Virus record (IMG/VR): IMGVR_UViG_3300042382_000100
Coordinates: 1 to 21,277 of that record
DNA from: a virus
DNA length: 21,277 nt
Direction: 5' to 3' (one strand)
The notes beneath the pieces were generated by a model. That model was not told the origin of the DNA. It did not search any database and was given only the letters and a program-made list of their open reading frames with translations. The stretch's first letter is position 1, and every line of letters begins with the position of its first letter. Below, piece after piece: positions 1 through 7,586 of the stretch. Made by a program: the position numbers and the translations under genes.

Positions 1-2064
1 ATTCTCAAACGCTACCGTGATGACCGTACAACAACTACGGCTCAATCTCACTACAACATCTTGTGGGCTAATGTACAGACTCTGAAGGCTGCAACCTTTA
101 GCCGTATGCCTAAACCAGATGTGTCACGCAGACACAAGGACAGTGACCCTGTTGCTCGTGTTGCGTCTATGTTGCTAGAGAGAGCCTTAGACTTTGAGAT
201 AAGCAATACAGAAGACTTCTACCACTCTCTTAATTCATGCGTCTATGATCGCTTCCTAGGTGGTCGTGGTACATCATGGATCCGTTACGAGCCAATCATT
301 GAAACAGATGACACATTCGTGTCTGAAGACGAGCTAGACAGTGACTCTGTATCTGAATACCTAGACATTGAGCAAACACCAGTAGACTATGTGCATTGGC
401 GTGACTTCGGTCATAACTCTGCCAGGACATGGGACGAGGTATCATGCGTATGGCGTAAAGTCTACATGACACGCCAAATGCTTAAAGAGCGCTTTCCTGA
501 AGACAAGTTTGATGACTTGTGGAAAAGAATACCGTTAGACGCTTCACCTGATGAGCCTCGTACTAAGATGACTGAGGGTGTCACTAAGCGTGGTCTAATC
601 TACGAGGTATGGGACAAAGAAGAGAAGTGCGTCTACTGGATTAGTAAATCCATGGGCAAGATACTAGACAAGCGTGAAGACCCATTGCAATTAGAGGAGT
701 TCTTCCCATGTCCAGAGCCTATCTACTCTACGCTCACTAACGAAACACTTGTACCAGTTCCAGACTTTACTCTATACCAAGACCAAGCTAACGAGCTAGA
801 CACGCTATCAGACCGTATTAAGGGTCTAGTAGACGCTATGAAGGTTCGTGGCTTCTATGACGCTGCAAATGCTGACCTAGGCCGTCTATTCACAGAGGGT
901 GACAACAATACACTTATCCCTGTTAAGAACTACGCTGCCTTTGCTGAAAAAGGTGGCTTGGGTGGTGCTGTAGAATTCGTTGATCTAACACCTATTGCTA
1001 ACGCATTGAACATGGCCTACCAGGCTATGGGTCAAGTTAAGCAGCAAATCTACGACATTACAGGTATATCTGACATTGTTCGTGGTGCAAGTAACGCTAA
1101 CGAAACAGCTACTGCTCAACAAATCAAAGGCCAATACGCTACATTGCGTCTTAAGACTTACCAAGACGAAGTGGCTCGATTTGCCTCACAAATACTTAAG
1201 ATCAAGGCACAGATTATCTGCCAACACTTCCAACCTGAAACCATCGTTAAGATTGGTGGTGCAGAGTTGCTAAGTCAAACAGACCAACAACTAGTTCCTC
1301 AAGCTATTGAGTTGCTAAAAGACAGCCCTATGCGTACATTCCGCATTGAGATTGCTACTGACTCCATGCTATACGCTGATGAAGCTCAAGAGAAGCAAGA
1401 CCGTGTAGAGTTCTTACAGGCCACTAGCTCGTTCATTGAGAAAGCCATACAAGGCGCACAAGCTGTGCCTGAATTAACTCCATTGTTAATGGACTTGCTC
1501 AAGTTTGGTGTGCAAGGCTTCCGTGTTGGTCGTACGCTTGAGGGTGAGTTTGATACATTCGCTGATGCAGAGAAAGAAAAACAAATGCAAGCGGCTGCTA
1601 ACCCACAACCACCAGCTCCAGACCCTGAAATGATTAAAGCCCAGGCTGAACAACAAAAAATGCAGATGGAAACGCAGTTAGAACAAATGCGTATGCAGTT
1701 GGAAGGTCAAAAGCTTGAGTTTGAGAAATACAAGGCTGACCTTGACAATCAAACTAAGGTCGTTGTAGCCGAGATTAACGCTAAGACAGACCTACACCTC
1801 AAGTCACTAGATATTAACGCTGGCAAAGAGCAAGAAGGTCTTACTGAAATCAGCATGGGTGGCGTTGAGCAACCTACATCTGCGTTATCAGGCTTGGTTG
1901 AGGCTATTAACAACAACATGGCTACTATGGTGGCCGTACAAGCTCAACATAACACTGACCTATTGACGCAACAACAAATGGCTCATCAAAACTTAGTGCA
2001 ACAATTAACTAAACCTAAGCAAGTGGTAAGAGGCGCAGACGGTAAAATAGTCGGGGTGGCATAA
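1..2064 (+). CDS. Portal protein, P22-type, 5'-truncated by window edge
   Basis: The frame is open from the first base with no start codon, so the N-terminus lies outside the window; 687 residues are visible. The protein should form the dodecameric ring at the capsid vertex through which DNA is packaged and ejected. I recognise the family from the overall pattern: an N-terminal DDRTTTTAQSHYNILWANVQ stretch, a VHWRDFGHNSARTW segment, and a TGISDIVRGASNANETATAQ segment (about residues 355-375) typical of long P22-like portals. From about residue 540 to 610 it becomes Gln/Met/Glu/Lys-rich and is predicted coiled coil, as in the barrel-like C-terminal extension of large portals. A TTG at position 61 is not a credible start, because conserved sequence continues upstream of it. 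The stop overlaps the next gene's ATG (TAATG). The large terminase gene is probably just upstream, outside the window. Confidence 0.88.
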   Translation: MLKRYRDDRTTTTAQSHYNILWANVQTLKAATFSRMPKPDVSRRHKDSDPVARVASMLLERALDFEISNTEDFYHSLNSCVYDRFLGGRGTSWIRYEPIIETDDTFVSEDELDSDSVSEYLDIEQTPVDYVHWRDFGHNSARTWDEVSCVWRKVYMTRQMLKERFPEDKFDDLWKRIPLDASPDEPRTKMTEGVTKRGLIYEVWDKEEKCVYWISKSMGKILDKREDPLQLEEFFPCPEPIYSTLTNETLVPVPDFTLYQDQANELDTLSDRIKGLVDAMKVRGFYDAANADLGRLFTEGDNNTLIPVKNYAAFAEKGGLGGAVEFVDLTPIANALNMAYQAMGQVKQQIYDITGISDIVRGASNANETATAQQIKGQYATLRLKTYQDEVARFASQILKIKAQIICQHFQPETIVKIGGAELLSQTDQQLVPQAIELLKDSPMRTFRIEIATDSMLYADEAQEKQDRVEFLQATSSFIEKAIQGAQAVPELTPLLMDLLKFGVQGFRVGRTLEGEFDTFADAEKEKQMQAAANPQPPAPDPEMIKAQAEQQKMQMETQLEQMRMQLEGQKLEFEKYKADLDNQTKVVVAEINAKTDLHLKSLDINAGKEQEGLTEISMGGVEQPTSALSGLVEAINNNMATMVAVQAQHNTDLLTQQQMAHQNLVQQLTKPKQVVRGADGKIVGVA

Positions 2065-4556
2065 TGGCATTAGTCCTAGCGGATAGAGTATTAGAAACGA
2101 CTACTGTCGCTGGTACAGGGAACGCTGCATTATCAGGCGCTCAAGCAAACTATCAACCATTCTCCGTAATTGGCAATGGTTCTACTACCTACTACACGAT
2201 TGTAGACAATACAAACAACGAGTGGGAAGTTGGTGTTGGTACATATGTATCAGCAGGTAACTACATTTCCCGTGACACGGTATTGTCATCATCTAACGGT
2301 GGTGCATTAGTTTTCTTTGGTAGCGGTGACAAGGATATATTCCTAGACCTGCCATCAGAGGCCGTGTTATTGAGTGCTGGTGATGTAACTGGCCCTGCTA
2401 GTGCTGTAGCCAACAACTTTGCTGCGTTCAACATGACCACAGGCAAGCTGATCAAGGATAGTGGCTATAACGCCTCTAGCTTTGCTACTGCTGCTCAAGG
2501 TACATTGGCTGATACGGCTGTGCAACCAGGCTCACTAGGTTCGGCTGCTTACTTAACTGCTGGTGCAGCTAACGGTGTAGCTACACTAGACGCTGGTGGT
2601 AAAGTGCCAACAAGTCAAATCCCACAAATGGGTGACTTAAACTACCAAGGCACATGGAACGCATCTACCAACACGCCTACATTGACTAGCTCTAGTGGCA
2701 CTAAAGGCTTTTACTATGTCGTGTCAGTTGCTGGCTCTACTAACCTAAACGGCATTACCGATTGGAAAGTAGGCGATTGGGCTGTGTTTAACGGCTCTGT
2801 ATGGGAAAAGATAGATAACACTGATGCTGTAACCTCTGTAAACGGTTACACAGGCACTGTCGTATTAACGGCTGGTGATGTAGGCGCTCAACCTGCTGGC
2901 ACTTATGTGACATCTGTAGGCGCTACAAGCCCTGTTACAAGCTCTGGTGGCACAACCCCTACTATTGCTATGCCAGCGGCTACTACAAGCGTGTCAGGTT
3001 ACCTTACTAGCGCTGATTGGACTACATTTAACGGCAAACAAGATGCGTTTGGAAGCCAAACAGCTAATTATGTTTACGCAGCTCCTAATGGCTCTGCTGG
3101 CTTGCCAACATTTAGAGCGTTAGTTAGTGCTGACATTCCATCGTTGTCAGGCGCATACATACCTTACACAGGTGCTAGTGCGGCAATAGATTTAAACGCA
3201 CAAACAGTAGTAAACATTAACCATTTAGGTATAGGCACTACATCAGTTCCTACAATTTTACTAAGAGCTGTTGGCGATAACAATTCAACATCTCGCATAG
3301 CAGTTCGTGGCTATTCTAGCAATGCTAATAGCTCATCAATGCGAGTTACTAAATTCAGAGGCACTGCTGGTGCGCCTCAAGCACCACAAAGCGGAGATAG
3401 CTTAGGTAAGTTTGAGTTAGCAGGTTACGGCACTACATCTTCAGAAGGTTACCCACAAGCGTCATTTGAAGGCGTTGCTACACAGAGTTGGGGTGCTACT
3501 GCTAGGGGAGCTAAGACTTTAATTAAAGTTACGCCTAACAATACAATAACGCAAGTTACAGCCGTAACTGTAGACCAAGATAGCAAAGTAACCTTGGCTG
3601 GTGCATTAGATGTAACAGGCACAACTACACTAGCTACATCATTAAGTGGTTTGGCTAAACTAACATCGGGTGTAGTGTCTGCTGCAACAAGTGGCACAGA
3701 TTACGCTCCAGCTACATCAGGCACATCTATTCTTTACGGTAACGGCTCTGGTGGCTTTAGCAATGTAACAATAGGCACAGGCGTATCATTTGCTGGTGGC
3801 ACACTATCTGCTACAGGTTCAGGTGGCACAGTCACTAGCGTAGCAGCAACTGCAGGAGCTGGCATTAGCGTAACTGGTAGCCCTATTACATCTAGTGGCA
3901 CATTAACCATAACAAACACAGCTCCTGACCAAACTGTAGCGATTACAGGTGCTGGTGGTGCAGTAGTGACAGGGACATATCCTAACTTCACTATCACGAC
4001 ACCTAGCGGTACAGTAACTAGCGTAACAGGCACAGCGCCTATTGCGTCTACTGGTGGTGCTACACCTGCTATCAGCATTAGCCAGGCTACTACATCTACT
4101 GACGGTTACTTGTCTAGCACAGATTGGAATACCTTTAACGGCAAAGGCTCAGGCACTGTAACTAGCGTAGGCGGTACAGGCACAGTCAATGGCATTACGC
4201 TAACAGGCACAGTCACTAGCTCAGGCAACCTTACATTAGGTGGCACATTAGGTGGCATTGGTAACAGTCAGCTAACTAACTCTGCTGTAACGGTAGGTAC
4301 GACAGCGATCAGTTTAGGCAGTAGCTCTACTACACTAGCTGGCTTGACTTCGGTTACCTCAACTAACTTAACAGCAACGGCTGCGGTAACAGGTTCAGTA
4401 GTATCAGCAACAAATGGGTTAGTAATTAACAACATGACAATTGGTGCAAGCTATACCATCCCTTCAGGCTACTCTGCTAGTTCTGTAGGCGCAGTAACGA
4501 TAGCAAGTGGTGTAAGTGTAACCGTGCCTAGTGGCTCTAGATGGGTAGTTTTATAA
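2064..4556 (+). CDS. Long tail fibre protein with N-terminal anchor and repeated trunk
   Basis: 830 residues, starting at an ATG that overlaps the portal stop. Residues 1-100 (MALVLADRVLETTTVAGTG; WEVGVGTYVSAGNYISRDTV; VLSSSNGG) match the N-terminal virion-attachment domain that recurs in many phage fibres. The trunk is Gly/Ser/Thr-rich beta sequence. A VTSVNGYTGTVVLTAGDVGA unit lies near residue 257. A GYL-(T/S)S-(A/T)DW-x-TFNGK unit occurs twice, near residues 310-325 and 678-693. Multiple GTVTSV units fill residues about 590-730. A different module, RGTAGAPQAPQSGDSLGKF, lies near residues 430-450. The last 42 residues align without gaps to the C-terminus of the fibre protein at 18495-19190, ending VTVPSGSRWVVL. 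The role is host recognition or carrying a receptor-binding tip. The position next to the portal rather than beside the tail genes is unusual for T7-like order. Confidence 0.85.
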   Translation: MALVLADRVLETTTVAGTGNAALSGAQANYQPFSVIGNGSTTYYTIVDNTNNEWEVGVGTYVSAGNYISRDTVLSSSNGGALVFFGSGDKDIFLDLPSEAVLLSAGDVTGPASAVANNFAAFNMTTGKLIKDSGYNASSFATAAQGTLADTAVQPGSLGSAAYLTAGAANGVATLDAGGKVPTSQIPQMGDLNYQGTWNASTNTPTLTSSSGTKGFYYVVSVAGSTNLNGITDWKVGDWAVFNGSVWEKIDNTDAVTSVNGYTGTVVLTAGDVGAQPAGTYVTSVGATSPVTSSGGTTPTIAMPAATTSVSGYLTSADWTTFNGKQDAFGSQTANYVYAAPNGSAGLPTFRALVSADIPSLSGAYIPYTGASAAIDLNAQTVVNINHLGIGTTSVPTILLRAVGDNNSTSRIAVRGYSSNANSSSMRVTKFRGTAGAPQAPQSGDSLGKFELAGYGTTSSEGYPQASFEGVATQSWGATARGAKTLIKVTPNNTITQVTAVTVDQDSKVTLAGALDVTGTTTLATSLSGLAKLTSGVVSAATSGTDYAPATSGTSILYGNGSGGFSNVTIGTGVSFAGGTLSATGSGGTVTSVAATAGAGISVTGSPITSSGTLTITNTAPDQTVAITGAGGAVVTGTYPNFTITTPSGTVTSVTGTAPIASTGGATPAISISQATTSTDGYLSSTDWNTFNGKGSGTVTSVGGTGTVNGITLTGTVTSSGNLTLGGTLGGIGNSQLTNSAVTVGTTAISLGSSSTTLAGLTSVTSTNLTATAAVTGSVVSATNGLVINNMTIGASYTIPSGYSASSVGAVTIASGVSVTVPSGSRWVVL

Positions 4557-4566
4557 AGGAAAAAAT

Positions 4567-5163
4567 ATGGCTTCAATAATTAATGCCTCTACAAGCGGAG
4601 TTGGTGGTGTCATCACTACAGCCGACAATAGCGGTGATTTAAACATACAAAGCGGTGGCTCTACCAAGATTGCTGTGACATCAGCAGGTGTAGCGGTAAC
4701 TGGCACATTGAGTGCGAGTGGTGGTGTTACTGTTGGTGCTACGGCTGCTCCAGCGTTTAGTGCATATTCTTCATCATATACATCAGTAGCAACCGCAACT
4801 AATACAAAGATTACTTTTAATTCTGAATCATTTGATACAGCTTCTGCTTTTGATTCCACTACAAATTCTAGATTTACACCACAAGTGGCAGGATATTATC
4901 AATTTAATGCTTGCTTAGTTTCACTTGCAACTACTGGAGTATCACAACTTTTATTTTATAAAAATGGTGTAGCAGTATCAAATGGCGCGCAAGTAGGAAA
5001 TAATGCTGGTGGAGTTATATTAAGTGTTGGTGATTTAATTTATTTAAACGGGTCTACTGATTATGTAGAAGTTTATATGTATCAAACTCAAGGAAGTAAT
5101 GCCAATATGGGTTCTAACTCAGCAAAGTATGCTTTCTCAGGTTTCTTAGCGAGGAACGCATAA
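4567..5163 (+). CDS. C1q-like fibre/receptor-binding protein 1
   Basis: 198 residues; AAGGA ribosome site 10 bases before the ATG. It has two parts. Residues 1-59 are Gly/Ser/Thr/Val beta-repeat sequence (SGGSTKIAVTSAGVAVTGTL) like fibre trunk. From PAFSAY (about residue 62) onward it is a C1q/TNF-like jelly-roll domain, shown by FDTASAFDSTTNSRFTP, VAGYYQFNA, LLFYKNGVAV and STDYVEVYMYQTQG. Such domains trimerise and cap fibres. The trunk-coding part is GC-richer (28 of 60 bases in 4621-4680) than the C1q part (17 of 60 in 4801-4860), which suggests the head was acquired separately. It is paralogous to the protein at 5347-5961. Its stop overlaps the next ATG (TAATG). Receptor binding is inferred from fold and position. 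Confidence 0.78.
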   Translation: MASIINASTSGVGGVITTADNSGDLNIQSGGSTKIAVTSAGVAVTGTLSASGGVTVGATAAPAFSAYSSSYTSVATATNTKITFNSESFDTASAFDSTTNSRFTPQVAGYYQFNACLVSLATTGVSQLLFYKNGVAVSNGAQVGNNAGGVILSVGDLIYLNGSTDYVEVYMYQTQGSNANMGSNSAKYAFSGFLARNA

Positions 5164-5345
5164 TGCCTAAAGACGAGTTGATAAATAAAATTAAAACAAT
5201 ACTTAAAGGCATTGATGAAGATGAATGTGCTAACCAAGACGGGTGGTGGGAAACTTCTGAAGGCGCAAGTTTTGGAAAAACAAAATTAGCAGAAGTTATC
5301 AACGCTTGCGAAGAGGCTTTGGCAAATACAGAAGGAGTTAAATAA
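5163..5345 (+). CDS. Small hypothetical protein between the two C1q fibre genes
   Basis: 60 residues, starting at an ATG overlapping the previous stop, with GAGGA at 5151-5155 as ribosome site. It is acidic and probably helical, with a central NQDGWWETSEGASFGKTKLA stretch and helices on either side (ELINKIKTILKGI; AEVINACEEAL). I do not recognise a family. Placement between two C1q-type fibre genes, in the same operon with a good ribosome site on both sides, suggests a small fibre-associated or chaperone protein, but no sequence feature shows this. Its base composition resembles the AT-rich C1q heads rather than the trunks, so it may have arrived together with one of them. Confidence 0.62.
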   Translation: MPKDELINKIKTILKGIDEDECANQDGWWETSEGASFGKTKLAEVINACEEALANTEGVK

Positions 5346-5346
5346 T

Positions 5347-5961
5347 ATGTCGGGTGTAATAATAGCAGGAGATACATCGGGTAGCGTTACCTTACAAGCG
5401 CCAGCAGTAGCAGGGTCTACGGTTATCACTCTGCCATCAACGAGTGGCACTATGGCTTTGTCAGGTGGTGCAGTATCAGGAACTACTGGTACATTTAGTG
5501 GTAATGTGACAGCTCCTAACTTACAAGGCCCTGCATTTAGTGCTTACGGAAATGGAGGGCAATCTATTTCACCAAGCACAGCAACTAAAATTGCACTGCA
5601 AAATGAATATTTTGATACAGCAAATTGTTTTGATTCTACTACCAATTATAGATTTACTCCTAATGTTTCTGGTTATTATCAAGTTAATGGAAATGTAGGT
5701 ATTGGCGTAGCAAGTGGCTCAGGATATACAGCCGCAGTTCTATATAAAAATGGTTCGCCTTATACAGCAGGAGCTATTATTTTAAATAATGCGACATACG
5801 GGTCAAATAGTAATTTTTCAGCAGTAGTTTATTTTAATGGCACTACCGATTATGTTGAAATGTATATTTATTTAGGCGCTGTTTCTGGAACTACTCAAGC
5901 TAATTTTATTGGTAGCTACGAAAAAATACAATTTTCAGCAGCAATGGTAAGGGGAGCATAA
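5347..5961 (+). CDS. C1q-like fibre/receptor-binding protein 2
   Basis: 204 residues with a strong AAGGAG at 5332-5337. The plan is the same as in the protein at 4567-5163. A trunk of about 58 residues (GDTSGSVTLQAPAVAGSTVI; LPSTSGTMALSGG) is a repeat type frequent in phage fibres. It leads through GPAFSAYG into a C1q-like jelly roll with FDTANCFDSTTNYRFTP, VSGYYQVNG, AVLYKNGSPY and TTDYVEMYIYLG. The two heads are clearly homologous but diverged, while the two trunks differ, so the pair looks like mix-and-match assembly rather than a recent duplication. The trunk DNA is GC-richer (32 of 60 bases in 5401-5460) than the head (19 of 60 in 5821-5880). Its stop overlaps the next ATG. A role in host adsorption is inferred. 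Confidence 0.78.
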   Translation: MSGVIIAGDTSGSVTLQAPAVAGSTVITLPSTSGTMALSGGAVSGTTGTFSGNVTAPNLQGPAFSAYGNGGQSISPSTATKIALQNEYFDTANCFDSTTNYRFTPNVSGYYQVNGNVGIGVASGSGYTAAVLYKNGSPYTAGAIILNNATYGSNSNFSAVVYFNGTTDYVEMYIYLGAVSGTTQANFIGSYEKIQFSAAMVRGA

Positions 5962-6779
5962 TGGCTATAGTTTTAGACGGAACAAGTGGGATAAACACCC
6001 CAAATACATTTGGCTATAAAAACCTGCTTATTGACGCTGGCTTTACAATCAATCAACGAGCCTATGTTTCAGGTGCTACTCTTGCTTCAGGTTCTTACGG
6101 TCACGACAGATGGAAAGCTGGTGCAAGTGGTGGTAACTACACATTTACACAGTTAGCATCAAGCACAACCATTACTATTGCGTCAGGCAAGTCTTTAATT
6201 CAAGTGGTAGAAGACAAGAATGTAAACGGCACTAGCTTTGTACTGTCTTGGACAGGCACAGCTCAGGCTCGTTACGCTGTTAATAGTGCTACACCTTCAG
6301 GTTCTTATGCAGCTAGTCCTATAGTAATTACTGGTCAAACTGTTGGCACAACTATGAGTGTTGAGTTTAATACAGGCACTTTAACTAATCCTCAATTGGA
6401 GTTAGGTGCTGTGGCCACATCGTTTGATTACAGACCTTATGGTACAGAGTTAGCTTTGTGTCAAAGGTATTATGAACAATGGACTTTTGGTAGTTCTGTT
6501 GGATTTATTGTTACTGGTCAAGCTTATTCAACCACAGTAGTTCAAGCTGGATTAACTTATACAATTCAAAAAAGAGCCGCACCAACCATTGCAACTTCAG
6601 GAACAACAACAAATTATTCGGCTACTGGAAGTGGTACTGCATCAACTTATGTTTTTAGCCAAATTACTTCTAGTACAGCAATTATTACTGGTACAACATC
6701 ATTAATGGTTGCTGGTAATGCCTCATTATTTTATATGTCAAGTGCAAATTCATTTATTAGTTTTAGTGCGGAGTTATGA
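5961..6779 (+). CDS. Tail fibre-like protein with NPQLELG...CQRYY module
   Basis: 272 residues; AAGGGGAG at 5949-5956 precedes the ATG, which overlaps the previous stop. The start [15 protein letters not shown] is a common opening of phage fibre proteins. Residues about 20-165 form a beta-rich region ([25 protein letters not shown]) resembling carbohydrate-binding-like fibre domains. They end in [19 protein letters not shown] followed by [12 protein letters not shown], a junction motif seen widely in phage tail proteins. The last 95 residues are a variable, AT-rich beta domain (19 of 60 bases G or C in 6661-6720 against 25 of 60 in 6181-6240), likely the exchangeable tip. It is the fourth fibre-type protein in a row after the portal. 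Function as an adhesin is inferred. Confidence 0.72.
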   Translation: MAIVLDGTSGINTPNTFGYKNLLIDAGFTINQRAYVSGATLASGSYGHDRWKAGASGGNYTFTQLASSTTITIASGKSLIQVVEDKNVNGTSFVLSWTGTAQARYAVNSATPSGSYAASPIVITGQTVGTTMSVEFNTGTLTNPQLELGAVATSFDYRPYGTELALCQRYYEQWTFGSSVGFIVTGQAYSTTVVQAGLTYTIQKRAAPTIATSGTTTNYSATGSGTASTYVFSQITSSTAIITGTTSLMVAGNASLFYMSSANSFISFSAEL

Positions 6780-6781
6780 TT

Positions 6782-6937
6782 ATGTATAAATTAATTAAAG
6801 ACTTTTTAACAAAACAAGAATCATCTGTTCAACGCCTATCGGACAACGCTTGCATACCATTTGACACAGCCAACACAGACTACCAACAATACTTAAAGTG
6901 GGTAGAAGAAGGTAACACGCCTGAGGCTGCTGACTAA
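6782..6937 (+). CDS. 51-residue XkdW-like small tail protein
   Basis: ATG at 6782 with GGAG at 6770-6773; an in-frame ATG at 6776 overlaps the previous stop but sits too close to the ribosome site. The product runs [12 protein letters not shown]... and ends [20 protein letters not shown] followed by NTPEAAD. The IP-x-D-x-x-N-x-DY-Q-x-YL-x-W-x-x-x-GN-x-P-x-x-AD pattern is the hallmark of a small phage family (XkdW-like). It is often found at the end of fibre genes or as a separate small gene beside them, sometimes annotated as tail fibre assembly. It directly follows four fibre-type genes, consistent with a fibre accessory or assembly role. Its stop overlaps the next ATG (TAATG). Family recognition is from memory of the motif. 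Confidence 0.72.
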   Translation: MYKLIKDFLTKQESSVQRLSDNACIPFDTANTDYQQYLKWVEEGNTPEAAD

Positions 6938-7221
6938 TGGAAAAATTTATAGCTAAAGTAAACGCTTTCTTAAGCCAATTCTGCATCGTGTGCAAAATAC
7001 CTTGCGATAAGCAACTTCACTTCATCTGTGGCTTTATCATAGCTGCTGTATTGACACCTTTCATCGGTTTTTACGCTGTTGTTGTCGTGGCTATTATTGC
7101 GCTACTTAAAGAGATATACGATGCACTACATCCTGAGTCACATACTGCTGACTTTTGGGATTGGGTAGCAACTACACTAGGCGGATTAGTAGGATTTGTT
7201 GTTGTAAGTTTATTAGGATAA
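6937..7221 (+). CDS. Small multi-spanning membrane protein (YfiM/VanZ-like pattern)
   Basis: 94 residues starting at an ATG that overlaps the preceding stop. After an N-terminal stretch with three Cys (CIVCKIPC), it has the pattern DKQLHFICGFIIA, then a hydrophobic helix (about residues 42-57, FIGFYAVVVVAIIALL), then KEIYDALHPESHTADFWDW, then a last hydrophobic helix (ATTLGGLVGFVVVSLLG). The arrangement D-K-x-x-HF-x-x-G ... KE-x-x-D ... H-x-x-D-x-x-D ... GG-x-x-G is shared with YfiM (DUF2279)-like and VanZ-like small membrane proteins and recurs in phage genomes. About three transmembrane helices are predicted. The job in the phage is unknown; a holin or lysis-associated role is possible but unproven, as the endolysin lies 14 kb away. 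Confidence 0.66.
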   Translation: MEKFIAKVNAFLSQFCIVCKIPCDKQLHFICGFIIAAVLTPFIGFYAVVVVAIIALLKEIYDALHPESHTADFWDWVATTLGGLVGFVVVSLLG

Positions 7222-7224
7222 TTT

Positions 7225-7584
7225 ATGTTTGGATTTAACGCATTTGCATCAACAGCGTTTAGTTCATTATTAAGTGCAATTGTCCCACCTCCACCTCCAG
7301 TTACATGGGGAACTACAGGTGGCATAGGTAAGAAGAAACACATACGCAAGTCAGCTAGAGCTGAGATGCAAGACCATGTTAAAGAGTTATTTGCAGAGCC
7401 AGTAGCAGCAGAGTTAAAAGAAGAAGTCGCTAAGTATGTTAAGCCATCACAAGGCTTGTCTATCCATTCCATTGATTACGGTAAGTTAGCTCAAGACGCA
7501 GAGCTAGTGCAACGGATCATTGGCAGATTTAAAGAAATGCAACAAGAACAGGAGGATGAAGCATTACTACTAATGCTCATGTAA
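7225..7584 (+). CDS. Conserved phage hypothetical protein, acidic C-terminus
   Basis: 119 residues, ATG preceded by AGGA at 7214-7217. The opening MFGFNAFASTAFSSLL is a short Phe/Ala/Ser-rich repeat of a kind I associate with small proteins beside phage fibre genes. It is followed by a PPPPP run and a glycine stretch, a basic segment (KKKHIRKSARAEMQDHVK), and two predicted helices (ELKEEVAKYVKP; LVQRIIGRFKEMQQEQ) that end in an acidic-hydrophobic tail EDEALLLMLM. I recognise no enzymatic motif. Its position between the fibre cassette and the scaffold module points to a virion or assembly role, but this is only context. Confidence 0.62.
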   Translation: MFGFNAFASTAFSSLLSAIVPPPPPVTWGTTGGIGKKKHIRKSARAEMQDHVKELFAEPVAAELKEEVAKYVKPSQGLSIHSIDYGKLAQDAELVQRIIGRFKEMQQEQEDEALLLMLM

Positions 7585-7586
7585 CC

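Noticed and set aside
61-63. TTG as the start of the portal gene
   Set aside because: The frame is open and looks conserved upstream to base 1, so the true start lies outside the window.
3449-4859. Minus-strand open frames of 82 to 114 codons within the fibre genes
   Set aside because: They are Val/Pro/Ala/Thr-rich mirror images of the repetitive Gly/Thr/Ser fibre coding strand, with no sign of being genes.
2064-6779. Diversity-generating retroelement acting on the fibre tips
   Set aside because: No reverse transcriptase, template repeat or adenine-biased variable repeat pair was found in the window.
7071-7472. Minus-strand open frame of 133 codons
   Set aside because: It lies opposite two well-placed + strand genes with ribosome sites, and its composition is a shadow of them.
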